From: Leptospiraceae bacterium
GTDB taxonomy: Bacteria; Spirochaetota; Leptospiria; Leptospirales; Leptospiraceae
Length of the DNA stretch: 64,000 nucleotides
Direction: 5' to 3'
Assembly: GCA_016708435.1 (NCBI GenBank)
Contig: JADJFV010000002.1
Location: forward strand, 124,001-188,000
In this document: in pieces, positions 26,373-36,334 of the stretch
Position numbering within the stretch: the stretch's first letter is position 1
Layout of the letters: each line of letters opens with the position of its first letter
The notes under the pieces: generated by a model
What the model saw: the letters and a program-made list of their open reading frames with translations, nothing else
The model's database searches: none
Told to the model about the DNA's origin: nothing
Made by a program: the position numbers and the translations under genes

Positions 26373-28352
26373 ATGGTAATCTTTAAAACCCTAATCCTTT
26401 CAATTCTATTCCTGTTTGCCTGTAACCGCACGGAGAATAGGATTACAGAAAGTCAGTATTACTTCCAGGATACAAAGGAGATTCTTTCCCTTCACGGCAA
26501 CTGGAGAGTAACCACAAATCCAGACTACAATCCAATTACAAATGAACCAAAGGATGAATTCAAGCTCGGTTACATTCCGCGGATGTGGTTTAATTCTGGA
26601 ATCAAAGACAAATACATAGTATCCTACACAACAGAAATCAATTTTTCAGAAGATACCCAAAAACATAAATTGGGGGTCTTAGTTTTTAATGCCATAAATT
26701 CAAATGAAACTTATATCAATGGGAAACTCATTGGCAAGAAAGGAATCATTGACAAAGACAAATTAAAAATTGTAAACAATGCAAGCCCATCTCTCTATCC
26801 TATCCCGGATAACGTCCTAGTAAATGGAAAAAATCAAATTACAATTCGTGTTGCGGACAGTGCTGCCAGTGGAGGATTTTTAGAAGCACCTAGAATCTGT
26901 GAAATGAGTGTATGTGAAAAATCGTATAATCGTTTTCTTTTGATTACCGGAGGAAGTGGATTTTTCATTCTATTCATTGGCATCTATCATTTATTTTTAT
27001 TTCTTGGGAATCGAAACGATAGAGCAATTCTTTATTTTGGAATCGGGACTATTTTTCATGCGTTGACGTTCTTAGGTTTTGAAAGAATGCTATATTTTTT
27101 CTCTGAAGTCTTTCTTGTTCATTTCTATACTATGAATTTGAGTTATTGTTTTTCTTGCCTACTCTCGGTCGTCTTCATCCATTCCTTCTTAGAAAAAAAA
27201 ATCAATCGGGTCTCAAAATTCTTACTTATTTTTTTTGGGCTTAGCACCATCTCTTCTTTATTCGCAGGAATTTCCATAGACTATAGAAGCATTCACTCAC
27301 GGTATGTTCTACTTCTAAATGTAATGTTCCTTGTTCCTTTGCTATCCATTCAGGTCATTTATCTCACCTACAAAGCATACAAAGAAAAAAAAGTTGGGTC
27401 TAATCTAATTCTTCTTGGGTTTGTGATTTTTATTATTACGAATTTATTCATTCCTTTACACATACTCCATATCATACCTACTAAGGCATTTACTCTCGAA
27501 GGAAGTCTAATACTGATTACCTGCGTAACTCTGGCTCTGTCTCGTAAAACAAAACAGACCAGCGAAAAATTATTAGACCTAGAAAAAAAATATCGCTCTG
27601 ACTTAGAAAAAGAGGTAAAGGACAAAACAAAAACCTTGGAGTTATACAACCAAGAATTGCATAAGACAAACCAAATGAAAGATAAATTATTCTCTATCAT
27701 AGCGCATGACCTTCGTAATCCGCTATTTGCATTAGAAGAAGTGATTTACCTTTTTCAAGATGAGCATTTAACGATAGAAGCTCTTCGAAAGAATATGATA
27801 GCATTAAATGAAAACTTAGAAAACAACAAATTTCTTTTGGAAAATCTATTACAATGGTCTTATATCCAACTTGGATACTCTCCGATTCGATTAGAGTTAG
27901 TCGATCTGGAAAAAATATCCAAAGAAACAATTCTACTCTATAAAGGGGTAGCTGATAAAAAGAAGATTTCGATCCAAATCACCAATAAAAACAATCAATT
28001 TCGTAAGGCAGATGAAGGGGTAATACGACTTATCCTTAGAAATTTAATTTCCAATGCGATTAAGTTCACTCCAAAGAAAGGGAAAATCGAAATTTCTTAT
28101 GGAAAAGAAAAATCGCTTTCTTTTATTACGGTAAAAGATAATGGTATTGGAATACCCCAAAGTAGACTGGAAGAATTCTTTACTCAATCCCAAGTAGAAA
28201 AAAATACTCGTGGCACCGAGGGCGAAGGAGGGAGTGGAATTGGACTCACCCTTTGTAGAGACTTTGCCGAAAGAATGAATGGAAAAATAACAGTGAAAAG
28301 CAAAGAAAAAAAAGGAAGTAGTTTTACGTTAACCTGGGATGAAAGTGAATAA
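26373..28352 (+). CDS. 7TMR-DISM sensor histidine kinase with lipoprotein signal
   Basis: A 659-residue kinase. The N-terminus MVIFKTLILSILFLFAC has a lipobox with C17. An extracytoplasmic jelly-roll-like domain (about 30-185) is followed by seven hydrophobic segments (about 187-390, the 7TMR-DISM module), a coiled coil (about 395-435), a HisKA domain with H445 in FSIIAHDLRNPL, and an ATPase domain with NLISNAIKF, DNGIGIP and GSGIGLTLC boxes. It should sense an external ligand, possibly a carbohydrate, and phosphorylate the response regulator encoded by the next gene, which overlaps it by 14 bases. Confidence 0.9.
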   Translation: MVIFKTLILSILFLFACNRTENRITESQYYFQDTKEILSLHGNWRVTTNPDYNPITNEPKDEFKLGYIPRMWFNSGIKDKYIVSYTTEINFSEDTQKHKLGVLVFNAINSNETYINGKLIGKKGIIDKDKLKIVNNASPSLYPIPDNVLVNGKNQITIRVADSAASGGFLEAPRICEMSVCEKSYNRFLLITGGSGFFILFIGIYHLFLFLGNRNDRAILYFGIGTIFHALTFLGFERMLYFFSEVFLVHFYTMNLSYCFSCLLSVVFIHSFLEKKINRVSKFLLIFFGLSTISSLFAGISIDYRSIHSRYVLLLNVMFLVPLLSIQVIYLTYKAYKEKKVGSNLILLGFVIFIITNLFIPLHILHIIPTKAFTLEGSLILITCVTLALSRKTKQTSEKLLDLEKKYRSDLEKEVKDKTKTLELYNQELHKTNQMKDKLFSIIAHDLRNPLFALEEVIYLFQDEHLTIEALRKNMIALNENLENNKFLLENLLQWSYIQLGYSPIRLELVDLEKISKETILLYKGVADKKKISIQITNKNNQFRKADEGVIRLILRNLISNAIKFTPKKGKIEISYGKEKSLSFITVKDNGIGIPQSRLEEFFTQSQVEKNTRGTEGEGGSGIGLTLCRDFAERMNGKITVKSKEKKGSSFTLTWDESE

Positions 28353-28956
28353 AAAGAAAGTAGTCGTCGCAGACGATCATGATATTTTCAATATGGGACT
28401 TCGAGTAGGAATAGAAAAAGATCCCTCCTTTCAAGTTGTCCAAGAAGCTAAGACCGGCGAAGGAGTATTAGCCTACGTCGCCGAAAAAGAATGCGATTTG
28501 TTGATTTGTGATTATATGATGCCAGATATCGACGGAGTAACAGTGCTGATTCAAGCAAAAAAACTAAGACCTAACTTAAAGACAATCCTCATTAGTTCTC
28601 TCGAAAAATTTGAACTACAAAGACTTTGCGAAAAAAACAAAATAGACGCTTATCTTTTTAAATCAGAAGCGAGAAGTAAAATTGTAGAAATCGCCAACTT
28701 AATCTTCGAAGATCAAAAATTTAGACCGATTCAAAATTCAGGGAATAATGGGAATAATCCGTTTCTCAAACTTACATCGAAAGAATTGGACATCCTTCGC
28801 TTTTGGATACGCGGTAAAAGTATGGATGCGACAGGTATTCAAATGAAAATCAATAAAAAAACAGTTGAAACACACCGCACCAATATAAAGAAAAAGTTTC
28901 CCGGCTTACCCAAAGAGGAAATTTTTAGTTTAATGAAAGAGTATGGAATAGTTTAA
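28339..28956 (+). CDS. NarL/LuxR-type response regulator
   Basis: A 205-residue regulator with a receiver domain (about 6-120; acidic pocket VADDHD, phospho-acceptor D58 in LLICDYMMPD) and a C-terminal LuxR-type helix-turn-helix (LTSKELDILRFWIRGKSM then NKKTVETHRTNIKKKF). It overlaps the kinase gene by 14 bases and is presumably its cognate regulator. The receiver lysine region reads YLFKSEA, as expected. A hairpin terminator follows 10 bases after the stop. Confidence 0.92.
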   Translation: MKVNKKKVVVADDHDIFNMGLRVGIEKDPSFQVVQEAKTGEGVLAYVAEKECDLLICDYMMPDIDGVTVLIQAKKLRPNLKTILISSLEKFELQRLCEKNKIDAYLFKSEARSKIVEIANLIFEDQKFRPIQNSGNNGNNPFLKLTSKELDILRFWIRGKSMDATGIQMKINKKTVETHRTNIKKKFPGLPKEEIFSLMKEYGIV

Positions 28957-28966
28957 AACAGAAACC

Positions 28967-28993
28967 CCACCGAAAGCCGCAAGCCTTCGGTGG
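28967..28993. terminator. Hairpin after the two-component operon
   Basis: CCACCGAAAG (28967-28976) pairs with CCTTCGGTGG (28984-28993) with one mismatch around a short loop, just after the response-regulator stop and before a convergent gene. The T-rich run is weak on both sides, so it may serve both strands imperfectly. Confidence 0.55.
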
Positions 28994-29067
28994 AGATAAG
29001 ATTATTTCCAGATCATCACATTTCAATTATCAAAAACCTTGTGTCACTTCAATTTCGTAAATTCTCA

Positions 29068-32000
29068 TTACCAAGCTTTACTTCCTGTCGTGAGCACTTG
29101 AATGCCTGGGGTTTGAGAAATTGCACCTGTCGCGTTGGTGAAAGTCTGGAAGCCTGTGACGTTTCCAGTAACATGCTTGTAATCGGGTCCGTTTGCCGTT
29201 GCTTCACCGGTCAGAGCTGGATTTCCAAAATGAGCAATGTAATCTGTTGCACTAGTTGCCTGCACTACAGGAAACTTAATTGCAAAGTAGTGTCTGTCCA
29301 TATTGGAAGAGGCCGTTCCAGAATACAGAGAGGTAAAATTCGTTAGTGTGGAACTAAACTCCCTTTTTAACTGATATGTAAATGCTCCACTAGCAGATGG
29401 CACCATTGAAAGAGCAATCGGATAATGATTTTGTGGATACGTCTGAATGGTGCTGTCCACTGTTCCACCACGGTAACTGAATGTCAGATTTGCTGCTAGG
29501 CTGCTCGACCAACTATTGCTTATAGCTCCTGTGTATCCAACCGTAGATACACCACCAAATGCCTTCATGCAGTTGTATTCGGCAAGAGTGATTTTCACCA
29601 AATCCCCCACAGCCGCTGAACCAAAGGAAGTAGTCGAAGTGGTGATGCAACTATTATAGGGGCTAGCAAGGGTTGTGCAGGTAACATTTACGTTTACCAC
29701 ATTGGTATTGGCAATTCCGGAGCCGTTCGATATAGAGCACGAGATTCCGCCAGGAGTTGACTGAACGGTGACAGAATAGGAAGCGCCAGAGGAGATCGTG
29801 TTACTGAATGTATATGCACCGTCTGCTGTAATAGTCTTGCTGTCTCCGGCATTGTTCTGCAAAATCAGAGTGCCGCCTGAAAATCCACTCACAGTGCCAC
29901 CAATAGTAAAACTGGGTGGAATATCTGTAACTGTGAATCGAAGAGTTGACTGAACGGTCGATGCAAAGTTACTTAGCTTTACAATTACTTCACTGGAGGT
30001 AATCTCAGAAGGAGTTCCTGAAATTATACCAGTGTCCGAATCAATTAGCAACCCTTTGGGAAGACCTACAGCACTGAACTTGAAAGGCTGGCTTCCCGAA
30101 ACAGTTGGTGAAAGAGTAAATGGTTGTCCTTTAGCTAGACTAAAAGAGGTTCCTGCAAAACTCAATGTAGGGGCTGTGGCAGTCAGATTCGCAGAAAATG
30201 CCAGAGTGAATGTAAAGGAAGCTGTCCCCGTTTTGTTAAAAGTAGTTACCTTGTAGCTGACTGCAGATGACTCGGAGGTAGGATAGCCGCTGATGACTCC
30301 CGTTTCTGTGTCAAACCCAATACCTAGAGGCAGCGGTTTGTCAATTTTATATTGTGCGCCAATTCCAGGCTTAGTGGAAGGAGCAATGCTGAATTTCTTC
30401 CCCATTGGAACAGAATAGCTTGTCAAAGAATACTGCAGAGATGGAGCTGGAATAACCACTGGAAATTTAGAAGAAAGCGTAATTTTTTGAGTAAGTTTGG
30501 TAAATCCATCCGTGGCGGTGACTTCTATTTCTGTTGGTGGGAAAAAAGATCCAGCAGTACCAACGATTTGTCCTGTTTTAGGATTAAGCGATAGCCCGTA
30601 TGGAAGACTAGTGACGCGGTTAAGATGAGGCTTCCATTGACCAATGGTTTGGGGACTAGGATTAAAAACGGGATTTGTGATTCGGAAAGAACCGTTACCT
30701 GTTTTTATCGAAGGAATTATGCTAGAATCAGCAGATTGAAAAAGAGTAATCGTGTAGGCTGAAGCAGGATAACTGAATCCTGAAAGTGCTGTATAAGGGG
30801 TCATTAAAAACGTCTGAATACTCATCATCTGGAACCCGTTACCAGTCTTACCAGGGATTACTGCTCTAGAACACGTTACTTTAGAGCTTTTAGATATATC
30901 AGGAACATTGAACATGGCTTTGATATAATTTTTGTTATCAGTGGACTTGATCAAAGTCTGATTAAGGACAACTTTACCATCCATGCTGCAAGAAATTCCA
31001 TATCTTTCAACACTAATCGGTGCTGCAAAATCTATGGTTACTTCCGTTCCTTTAGTGCCAGTTTCCGGCACCATCCTTTTTATGTAATTTAAGGCTGGGA
31101 GTGTGTATCTGCTCCCCCAAATATTTAGGGCAGTGCTTGCCTGAACATTTACATCCATGGCTATAGTTTCTAAATTTTGATCTATTTTATCCTCTAGACT
31201 TGTAAAGTCTATATAAAAGTAAGCAGGGTCCCCGTCATAATTGGTAGGTTTCAGATCCTTTAATCCATAGCCCGAAACTGCTTTAATATTCTGAGACACT
31301 TTCCCATAACTTACCAAGAAGGGATATTCTTTGACATAGTTTGGATAAGGATAGGCTGTTTGGTCACAGTGTGCCCTATGAAGAGATCTTAGAATAGTGT
31401 CTGCATCTCTCCTCAAAAAAAAGAAAGTTTCGCTTTTTGCTCTATCTGATGCTGCCTTTGGATAATTAAAACATTTGATATCTTGCTCATACTTGTCCAC
31501 GTTGTAATCGAAATACTGGAATCCTTGTCCTAGGATGTTTAATTCTATCTTGCCTGGATCTACTGTCCATCTAGCAATACTGATTTTAGCAGTGTTTGCA
31601 TTTTTGATAGCCGCTTTCAAGTCCTTTACAGAATTGTTAGAAATTCCAAAATAAGAAATCAAATTTTTTAGAACTGTGTCCCCATCTTTTGTTTTAGCAG
31701 TATTGGAATTTACAAAAAGCTTAAATATTGAGTCCTTGGAAACTGCGATGTTTGCTGGTGGTGGTGACATGATTATTTCAATTTTGTAAGGAATGGTAAA
31801 CGCACTGTGTTTATCAATCATGATTACATCTGCTGTGTATTTGTTACTACCGTTTCTCTGAGCAAAGTCCACTAGAGAGCTACCTTTCTTGTAAACAGAC
31901 CCGTTTACTTGTATTTCTTTTGGACCGCCAGTGGTCTCTATGCCTAATTGGACTTTCTGAAAAGTTGTTCCATAGGGAACGTTAAGTGCAATGCTTCCAG

Positions 32001-33222
32001 TTGTCGTGGTGTATGTGCCGGTGACATCATCAAAAAAACCACTTGCATTAAGTTCAATAAAAGAGCTTGTCTTGGGAATTCCAATCACTTCTACTTTTGT
32101 TATTTGAGGAAAATTATAAAGATTAAGAATCCCTCTCGTGCTCTTCTGAGTCGATCTTTCTCCTGGAGCAAGGTCTTCCTTCGCCGCTTTGACTGTGTAA
32201 TTTTCTGAGCAGCCATTGGTTCCTGTGACCGTAAAATTTACAGAACTTGTAAAGTCATTTGCAGTCTGACCAGAGGTTTGTGTGGTTGCGCCAACCTTTA
32301 CCGCATTTCCATATGCAGAAAAACTTGTCTTTAGAGAGGCTAGATTTGTAGAAGAAGGAAGTGTTGCTTCATACCAAACTGATGTTGCATCTGATTTTTT
32401 ATCTAGACCGACAAGAGGATAATCAGTAAAATAAATTCCGGCAAGATTACAAGAATATTGATTTAGTTCAACTGAAACTGTATAGGTCTTTTCTGTTCCG
32501 TCTTTGGCAACTACAGTGTAGGTAAGAGAGCCAGAAGAAAAATCGTTTACTGTCACACCAGAAATCTGTTCTGTGCTTCCTATTTTTACACTGCCACCGT
32601 CATGGGTAAAAATGGCTCGCAGTTTTGTCAAATCCTGAAAAGGAACACTAACCTGAATTAGCCCGTCTTGCACATTTCCTAAAACTGCTTTCGCTGCTAG
32701 ATCAGTGTCGCTTGCGAGTGAAAAGGAAAAAAAGGAATTCGTAAATGTTTCATCACCGGTTCTAGGAGTTATCGCGACGGTTCCTGCGTATTCTCCTTCT
32801 GAGTCAGTTATTTCAATGAGTTGCGGAGTGCTACCCGTAGCCAATTGAAAATCCTCGCCCCCAGCTTTCTCAGATGTCGCCAAACCATCATTAACCTCAG
32901 CAAACTCTGAGCCAGAAGTATCAGAGCCTGTTGCACCAATACTTCTACTGAGAGTGGAACTTGTAACAGAAGAAGAGGAAGTTGTAGAATTTAGGGATGA
33001 CGTATTTTTTATAGAAGTAGAGCCTACTGTCATTGGCTTTCCATCTGGACCAATTAAACTTAAATTTAGACTTATGCTTTGAGTAACATTTTGAGTAGAC
33101 GATTGTTGGTTTAAAAAGAAAAGTGCAGGGAGAATTTTCATTTTATCGTTCATGTTTTTTTTCGAAACATCAGAGCAGAACGCAAGTGCATAGATGGTAA
33201 CCAATATAAATATTTTTTTCAT
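29068..33222 (-). CDS. Very large surface lipoprotein with putative Ig (He_PIG) and DUF5018-like domains
   Basis: A 1,384-residue lipoprotein with signal MKKIFILVTIYALAFC (lipobox C16) and AGAGGA 8 bases before the ATG. After a Ser/Thr-rich stretch (about 60-110) there are two DUF5018-like beta modules (about 190-350, LTYTVVAKDGTEKTYTVSVE). A unique central region (about 350-800) follows, then several He_PIG-type modules (for example LPLGIGFDTETGVISGYPTS and GLLIDSDTGIISGTPSE, about 860-1110), a GGTVSGFSGGTLILQNNAG repeat and a C-terminal cysteine-containing domain. The modular make-up suggests a surface adhesin-like or carbohydrate-binding role; the function is unknown. Confidence 0.85.
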   Translation of the reverse strand: MKKIFILVTIYALAFCSDVSKKNMNDKMKILPALFFLNQQSSTQNVTQSISLNLSLIGPDGKPMTVGSTSIKNTSSLNSTTSSSSVTSSTLSRSIGATGSDTSGSEFAEVNDGLATSEKAGGEDFQLATGSTPQLIEITDSEGEYAGTVAITPRTGDETFTNSFFSFSLASDTDLAAKAVLGNVQDGLIQVSVPFQDLTKLRAIFTHDGGSVKIGSTEQISGVTVNDFSSGSLTYTVVAKDGTEKTYTVSVELNQYSCNLAGIYFTDYPLVGLDKKSDATSVWYEATLPSSTNLASLKTSFSAYGNAVKVGATTQTSGQTANDFTSSVNFTVTGTNGCSENYTVKAAKEDLAPGERSTQKSTRGILNLYNFPQITKVEVIGIPKTSSFIELNASGFFDDVTGTYTTTTGSIALNVPYGTTFQKVQLGIETTGGPKEIQVNGSVYKKGSSLVDFAQRNGSNKYTADVIMIDKHSAFTIPYKIEIIMSPPPANIAVSKDSIFKLFVNSNTAKTKDGDTVLKNLISYFGISNNSVKDLKAAIKNANTAKISIARWTVDPGKIELNILGQGFQYFDYNVDKYEQDIKCFNYPKAASDRAKSETFFFLRRDADTILRSLHRAHCDQTAYPYPNYVKEYPFLVSYGKVSQNIKAVSGYGLKDLKPTNYDGDPAYFYIDFTSLEDKIDQNLETIAMDVNVQASTALNIWGSRYTLPALNYIKRMVPETGTKGTEVTIDFAAPISVERYGISCSMDGKVVLNQTLIKSTDNKNYIKAMFNVPDISKSSKVTCSRAVIPGKTGNGFQMMSIQTFLMTPYTALSGFSYPASAYTITLFQSADSSIIPSIKTGNGSFRITNPVFNPSPQTIGQWKPHLNRVTSLPYGLSLNPKTGQIVGTAGSFFPPTEIEVTATDGFTKLTQKITLSSKFPVVIPAPSLQYSLTSYSVPMGKKFSIAPSTKPGIGAQYKIDKPLPLGIGFDTETGVISGYPTSESSAVSYKVTTFNKTGTASFTFTLAFSANLTATAPTLSFAGTSFSLAKGQPFTLSPTVSGSQPFKFSAVGLPKGLLIDSDTGIISGTPSEITSSEVIVKLSNFASTVQSTLRFTVTDIPPSFTIGGTVSGFSGGTLILQNNAGDSKTITADGAYTFSNTISSGASYSVTVQSTPGGISCSISNGSGIANTNVVNVNVTCTTLASPYNSCITTSTTSFGSAAVGDLVKITLAEYNCMKAFGGVSTVGYTGAISNSWSSSLAANLTFSYRGGTVDSTIQTYPQNHYPIALSMVPSASGAFTYQLKREFSSTLTNFTSLYSGTASSNMDRHYFAIKFPVVQATSATDYIAHFGNPALTGEATANGPDYKHVTGNVTGFQTFTNATGAISQTPGIQVLTTGSKAW

Positions 33223-33527
33223 AATTTATTTCCTCTGATCAATTTAATTCACTTCGAAGTAATTGAATCCGTATTCATCTACGAAAAATTATTTTTAAAT
33301 TTGCAAGAGAAATTTATGAATATACAAAAAAAAATATTTTTCTAAGGGATAACCATTAGATGGTTAACAAGCATTATCCTCATTCGTTGCAAAGCGAAAT
33401 ACAAAAAAGAATATCGTTTCGCAAATCTAAGGGAAATCCATTAGATTTTAAAAAATTGTTATCGTTAAAATATTTTAGTTTGACAGTTTAAATATTTTTT
33501 CCGTCTGATGAATCATCGAGGACTTGT
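33223..33527. other. Divergent intergenic region with direct repeats
   Basis: This 305-base AT-rich region separates two divergent lipoprotein genes and must carry both promoters. CTAAGGGATAACCATTAGAT (33342-33361) recurs at 33427-33446 with 18 of 20 bases the same, and the segment between them contains GCGAAA and TTTCGC half-sites. No coding frame or RNA gene was recognised. Confidence 0.5.
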
Positions 33528-35597
33528 ATGTTACAAACTAAAAAACTAAATACCCTACTCTCCATCTTAATTCTTACGACACTGATTTCGTATTGTAATG
33601 AAACTTCTAAATCGAAAGGTGACACAAAAAAGATATTAGCCGCTTTGGCTATTGTAAAAGATCCAGTTCCGTTTGATCCCGATCAAGCAGCTATTGATGC
33701 AATCGACGCTGACATAGTAAATCCAGGTCCGCTGAATATGAACGTGAAACAAGTAAACCTAACGTCCTCTACAACAGCTTCTCTTGGAAAAAATTTTAGT
33801 TTTTCTGCTTCCATCGAAAGTGATTACAATGCAAAAAATGTTTTGATACGCTTTATTTTTGTAAACAAAGCGCAAATAGATGCAGGAACTACAACAGGTC
33901 TAAAACAATTCGAAGTCCTCGATCGAATTGATTCTGTAAAAAAAGGCACAAACTCCTATAATTTTAATATTGCAATTCCAGATGCAGGAACAGAACACAG
34001 TGGCGCATATACAATTTTTACTATATTAGATTCTGAAAATAAAAGAAATAATTCTTTCGCAAAATCAGGAATACTTTCGGGTGTAAAAAAAGAAAACAAC
34101 ACAACGGTTACGATTGATTCGTCTACAACTGGAACACGAGATTTATTACTCAGTAAGATTACTCTCCGTAAACCGCTACTTGTCATAAAAAATGCTCAAA
34201 CATTTACCAAAACTCGGTTTGTCGTAAGTGGAGAAGCATTTTCGATGGGAAAAGATGCGGCTAATGTAGACATAGAATTTTTCTTTGCAGATACTTCCGG
34301 CAACAAACTTACCTCTCTAGGAAATCTCCTCGTCTACAACTCTGTGGTAAATACAACTTCCACTACATTTAGAATTGCATCTCTTACGGCTAACGTCAAG
34401 AAAAACTTCGATGTATCCCTAATCCCTGGCTCAGATTCACTACTCACAAGCATCAACTCTTACATACAGGCAAATAACGTTAATTCCCTACGAGTCTACG
34501 CTCATATTAACCCAACAGGATCTGTTTCGGAAACAAATGCTCCTGGTGGGGCTACTTCCAATATTGCGACAGTATCTGCTGCTATCGTAGTAGACACTGC
34601 AACTAAAAGTTTAGACACAAAAGCAGCCCTCAACTCTTCTCTAAATACATCTCCACTGAAAGAATATTCAGTCAAATTCTATTCAGGAATTATTGGAGAC
34701 AAATCCTTATTTGCCGTTGACCTAGATTTTAATGCTTATGGGAAAATGCTAAAAAATACAACTATCATCGGACATGGAGATGCCAAAAGCAAAATTTACC
34801 TCTTCGCACTCATCGAAAGAACTCTATTTGAAGCTTACGCACATGCAGAGCTAATTCCAATTCGAATGAAAGATTCCTATGTAGATGCGGAGGTGAAGGT
34901 GCTTAACACAAGAGGTGATCTGAACGTAGTTTTCAAAAAATATGAAACAGGGGCAAAGACCTACTACTGGTATACAACAAAATACAAAGACAAAGAAGTC
35001 ACAAAGACCATCTATCCTTTCGGTGTTCCTGTTAAGTTGACTGGAAAATTGGCAGGCATACTACTCTCTAAAAACAAAAACCAATTATCCGAATGTAATA
35101 TTTATAATTGCAAACCAGAAGAGTTCGAAGAAGGATTTTCCGAAACAAATTACAAAGATTATAGTGTAACCCAAATTCATATTCGAAATAATTTTGAAAT
35201 CAATGTAGATCCTAGAATTCTCATCCGCGGATTTGCCCAAGCAAAACCAGATACTGGAATTACAATTGGATTAGAAGGACAACTAAATGTATTAGATATT
35301 TTCCCTGTCGCAAAAGCTACCGCTACTGTGCGAATGGTAAACAACGCTTACCAAGTCGAAATTGAATTCAAAGAAACGTTAGATGTATTCTACGAATCCC
35401 TTTACGGCAAATTGGAAATATTCCTAGAAATTCCCTATCCAAGTGTTAGCTTCTGGGATGCTTCCATAGAATATTACAGAAAGTATTGGGGAATCGTAAG
35501 CTGGGACTCTGCCTTCAGCGACACCGAGCGGCTAATGGAAGAAACCCAATTCCTTCGTATTCATCTCTACACAGGTCAAGTGGATTTTGTTTATTAG
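33528..35597 (+). CDS. Large lipoprotein of unknown function
   Basis: A 689-residue protein starting from an ATG with GAGGA 5 bases upstream. The signal peptide ends LTTLISYC with lipobox C23. The body is beta-rich: an early domain with FSFSASIESDYNAKNVLIRF, a second similar domain (about 210-350, VVSGEAFSMGKDAANVDIEF), and a C-terminal region (about 380-689) with many aromatic strands. The two early domains look like repeated Ig-like or CARDB-like folds, which is tentative. It is divergent from the 1,384-residue lipoprotein and may be co-regulated with it. Confidence 0.72.
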   Translation: MLQTKKLNTLLSILILTTLISYCNETSKSKGDTKKILAALAIVKDPVPFDPDQAAIDAIDADIVNPGPLNMNVKQVNLTSSTTASLGKNFSFSASIESDYNAKNVLIRFIFVNKAQIDAGTTTGLKQFEVLDRIDSVKKGTNSYNFNIAIPDAGTEHSGAYTIFTILDSENKRNNSFAKSGILSGVKKENNTTVTIDSSTTGTRDLLLSKITLRKPLLVIKNAQTFTKTRFVVSGEAFSMGKDAANVDIEFFFADTSGNKLTSLGNLLVYNSVVNTTSTTFRIASLTANVKKNFDVSLIPGSDSLLTSINSYIQANNVNSLRVYAHINPTGSVSETNAPGGATSNIATVSAAIVVDTATKSLDTKAALNSSLNTSPLKEYSVKFYSGIIGDKSLFAVDLDFNAYGKMLKNTTIIGHGDAKSKIYLFALIERTLFEAYAHAELIPIRMKDSYVDAEVKVLNTRGDLNVVFKKYETGAKTYYWYTTKYKDKEVTKTIYPFGVPVKLTGKLAGILLSKNKNQLSECNIYNCKPEEFEEGFSETNYKDYSVTQIHIRNNFEINVDPRILIRGFAQAKPDTGITIGLEGQLNVLDIFPVAKATATVRMVNNAYQVEIEFKETLDVFYESLYGKLEIFLEIPYPSVSFWDASIEYYRKYWGIVSWDSAFSDTERLMEETQFLRIHLYTGQVDFVY

Positions 35598-35648
35598 GAA
35601 TTTTACCACCGATTGGCACCGATAAAAGATACGATATTGGGATTACCC

Positions 35649-35815
35649 CTGTCACCTCGAACTTACGAAGGTGAAGGGCGCGACTAAGCGCAGGGCGGAA
35701 AAATCGTGAGAGGTCTATTTTGCTTAGAACAATAGTTTTAAGCAAAATAGATTTCTCACACCACCTTATTTGCTTAGTCGCAAATCCAACCGCCATGCGA
35801 TGTTCGAAATGACCG
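35649..35815. repeat. Dispersed intergenic repeat, copy 2
   Basis: A 167-base element starting CTGTCACCTCGAA and ending TTCGAAATGACCG. Its first 70 bases almost match copy 1 at 26182. An internal inverted repeat surrounds GCAAAATAGATTTCTCACA. It is flanked on both sides by fragments of another dispersed motif (ACCACCGAT at 35606-35614 and CGGTGGTATTCTTTT at 35847-35861). Confidence 0.78.
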
Positions 35816-35893
35816 TATAATCCATTTGCTTGACAAAATCATACCTCGGTGGTATTCTTTTAAATGCTTTTCTACCTTAGTCAGGGAGTAAAA

Positions 35894-36334
35894 ATGAAAT
35901 CTATGTTAAATATAAAAGTCTTATCAAAGCATCCTTACCTATCGGTGTCCATCGGTGGTATTCTTTTGATTAGCCTTTCTTTGTGGCTATTCTATTTTAG
36001 CCACACAAAAGCAAGTCTTCATTGGAAAGAAGGTAACAAGAAGATGTATCAAATATCCACTTTGTCTTTTCAAGATGCATCTTCAACTCAGTTTGGGTTA
36101 TTTAACTCCACTTTCACACAGCGAGTGGAAGGGACTCTCAACTTCAGAGTTATGGATCATTCGAACGGAAAAGTAAAGTTAGCCTTTCAGTTTTCGCCCT
36201 TACAAATTTATTTGGACGATAAGCGAATGCCTGTCTTGGAAAAAATGGAACTCCCAATTATTCTTGGCAGAGTGGAATACGGATGGTTCAGTTATCGAAT
36301 GGATTTTTCCCTCTACCATAGCACAAAAAGATGA
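35894..36334 (+). CDS. N-terminal half of a frameshifted vitellogenin-like/HEAT-repeat gene
   Basis: From the ATG at 35894 (GGGAG 5 bases upstream) the frame encodes a membrane anchor (SVSIGGILLISLSLWLFYF, about 17-35) and then a beta-rich region beginning LHWKEGNKKMYQISTLSFQD and including FTQRVEGTLNFRVMDHSN and KVKLAFQFSPLQIYL. The last 20 or so residues, after an A6 run at 36240-36245, look unrelated to what follows in the next frame. I read this and 36264-37769 as one gene split by a +1 shift. The membrane anchor is partly encoded by a dispersed repeat motif (35941-35959). Confidence 0.65.
   Translation: MKSMLNIKVLSKHPYLSVSIGGILLISLSLWLFYFSHTKASLHWKEGNKKMYQISTLSFQDASSTQFGLFNSTFTQRVEGTLNFRVMDHSNGKVKLAFQFSPLQIYLDDKRMPVLEKMELPIILGRVEYGWFSYRMDFSLYHSTKR

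Noticed and set aside
35515..35796. A minus-strand frame of 93 codons
   Set aside because: It overlaps the end of the large lipoprotein gene and a dispersed repeat, and has no ribosome site or family similarity.
36240..36264. Programmed ribosomal frameshifting joining the two halves of the vitellogenin-like gene
   Set aside because: A6 is present but no downstream stem or internal ribosome-like site was evident; a sequencing error or mutation is simpler.
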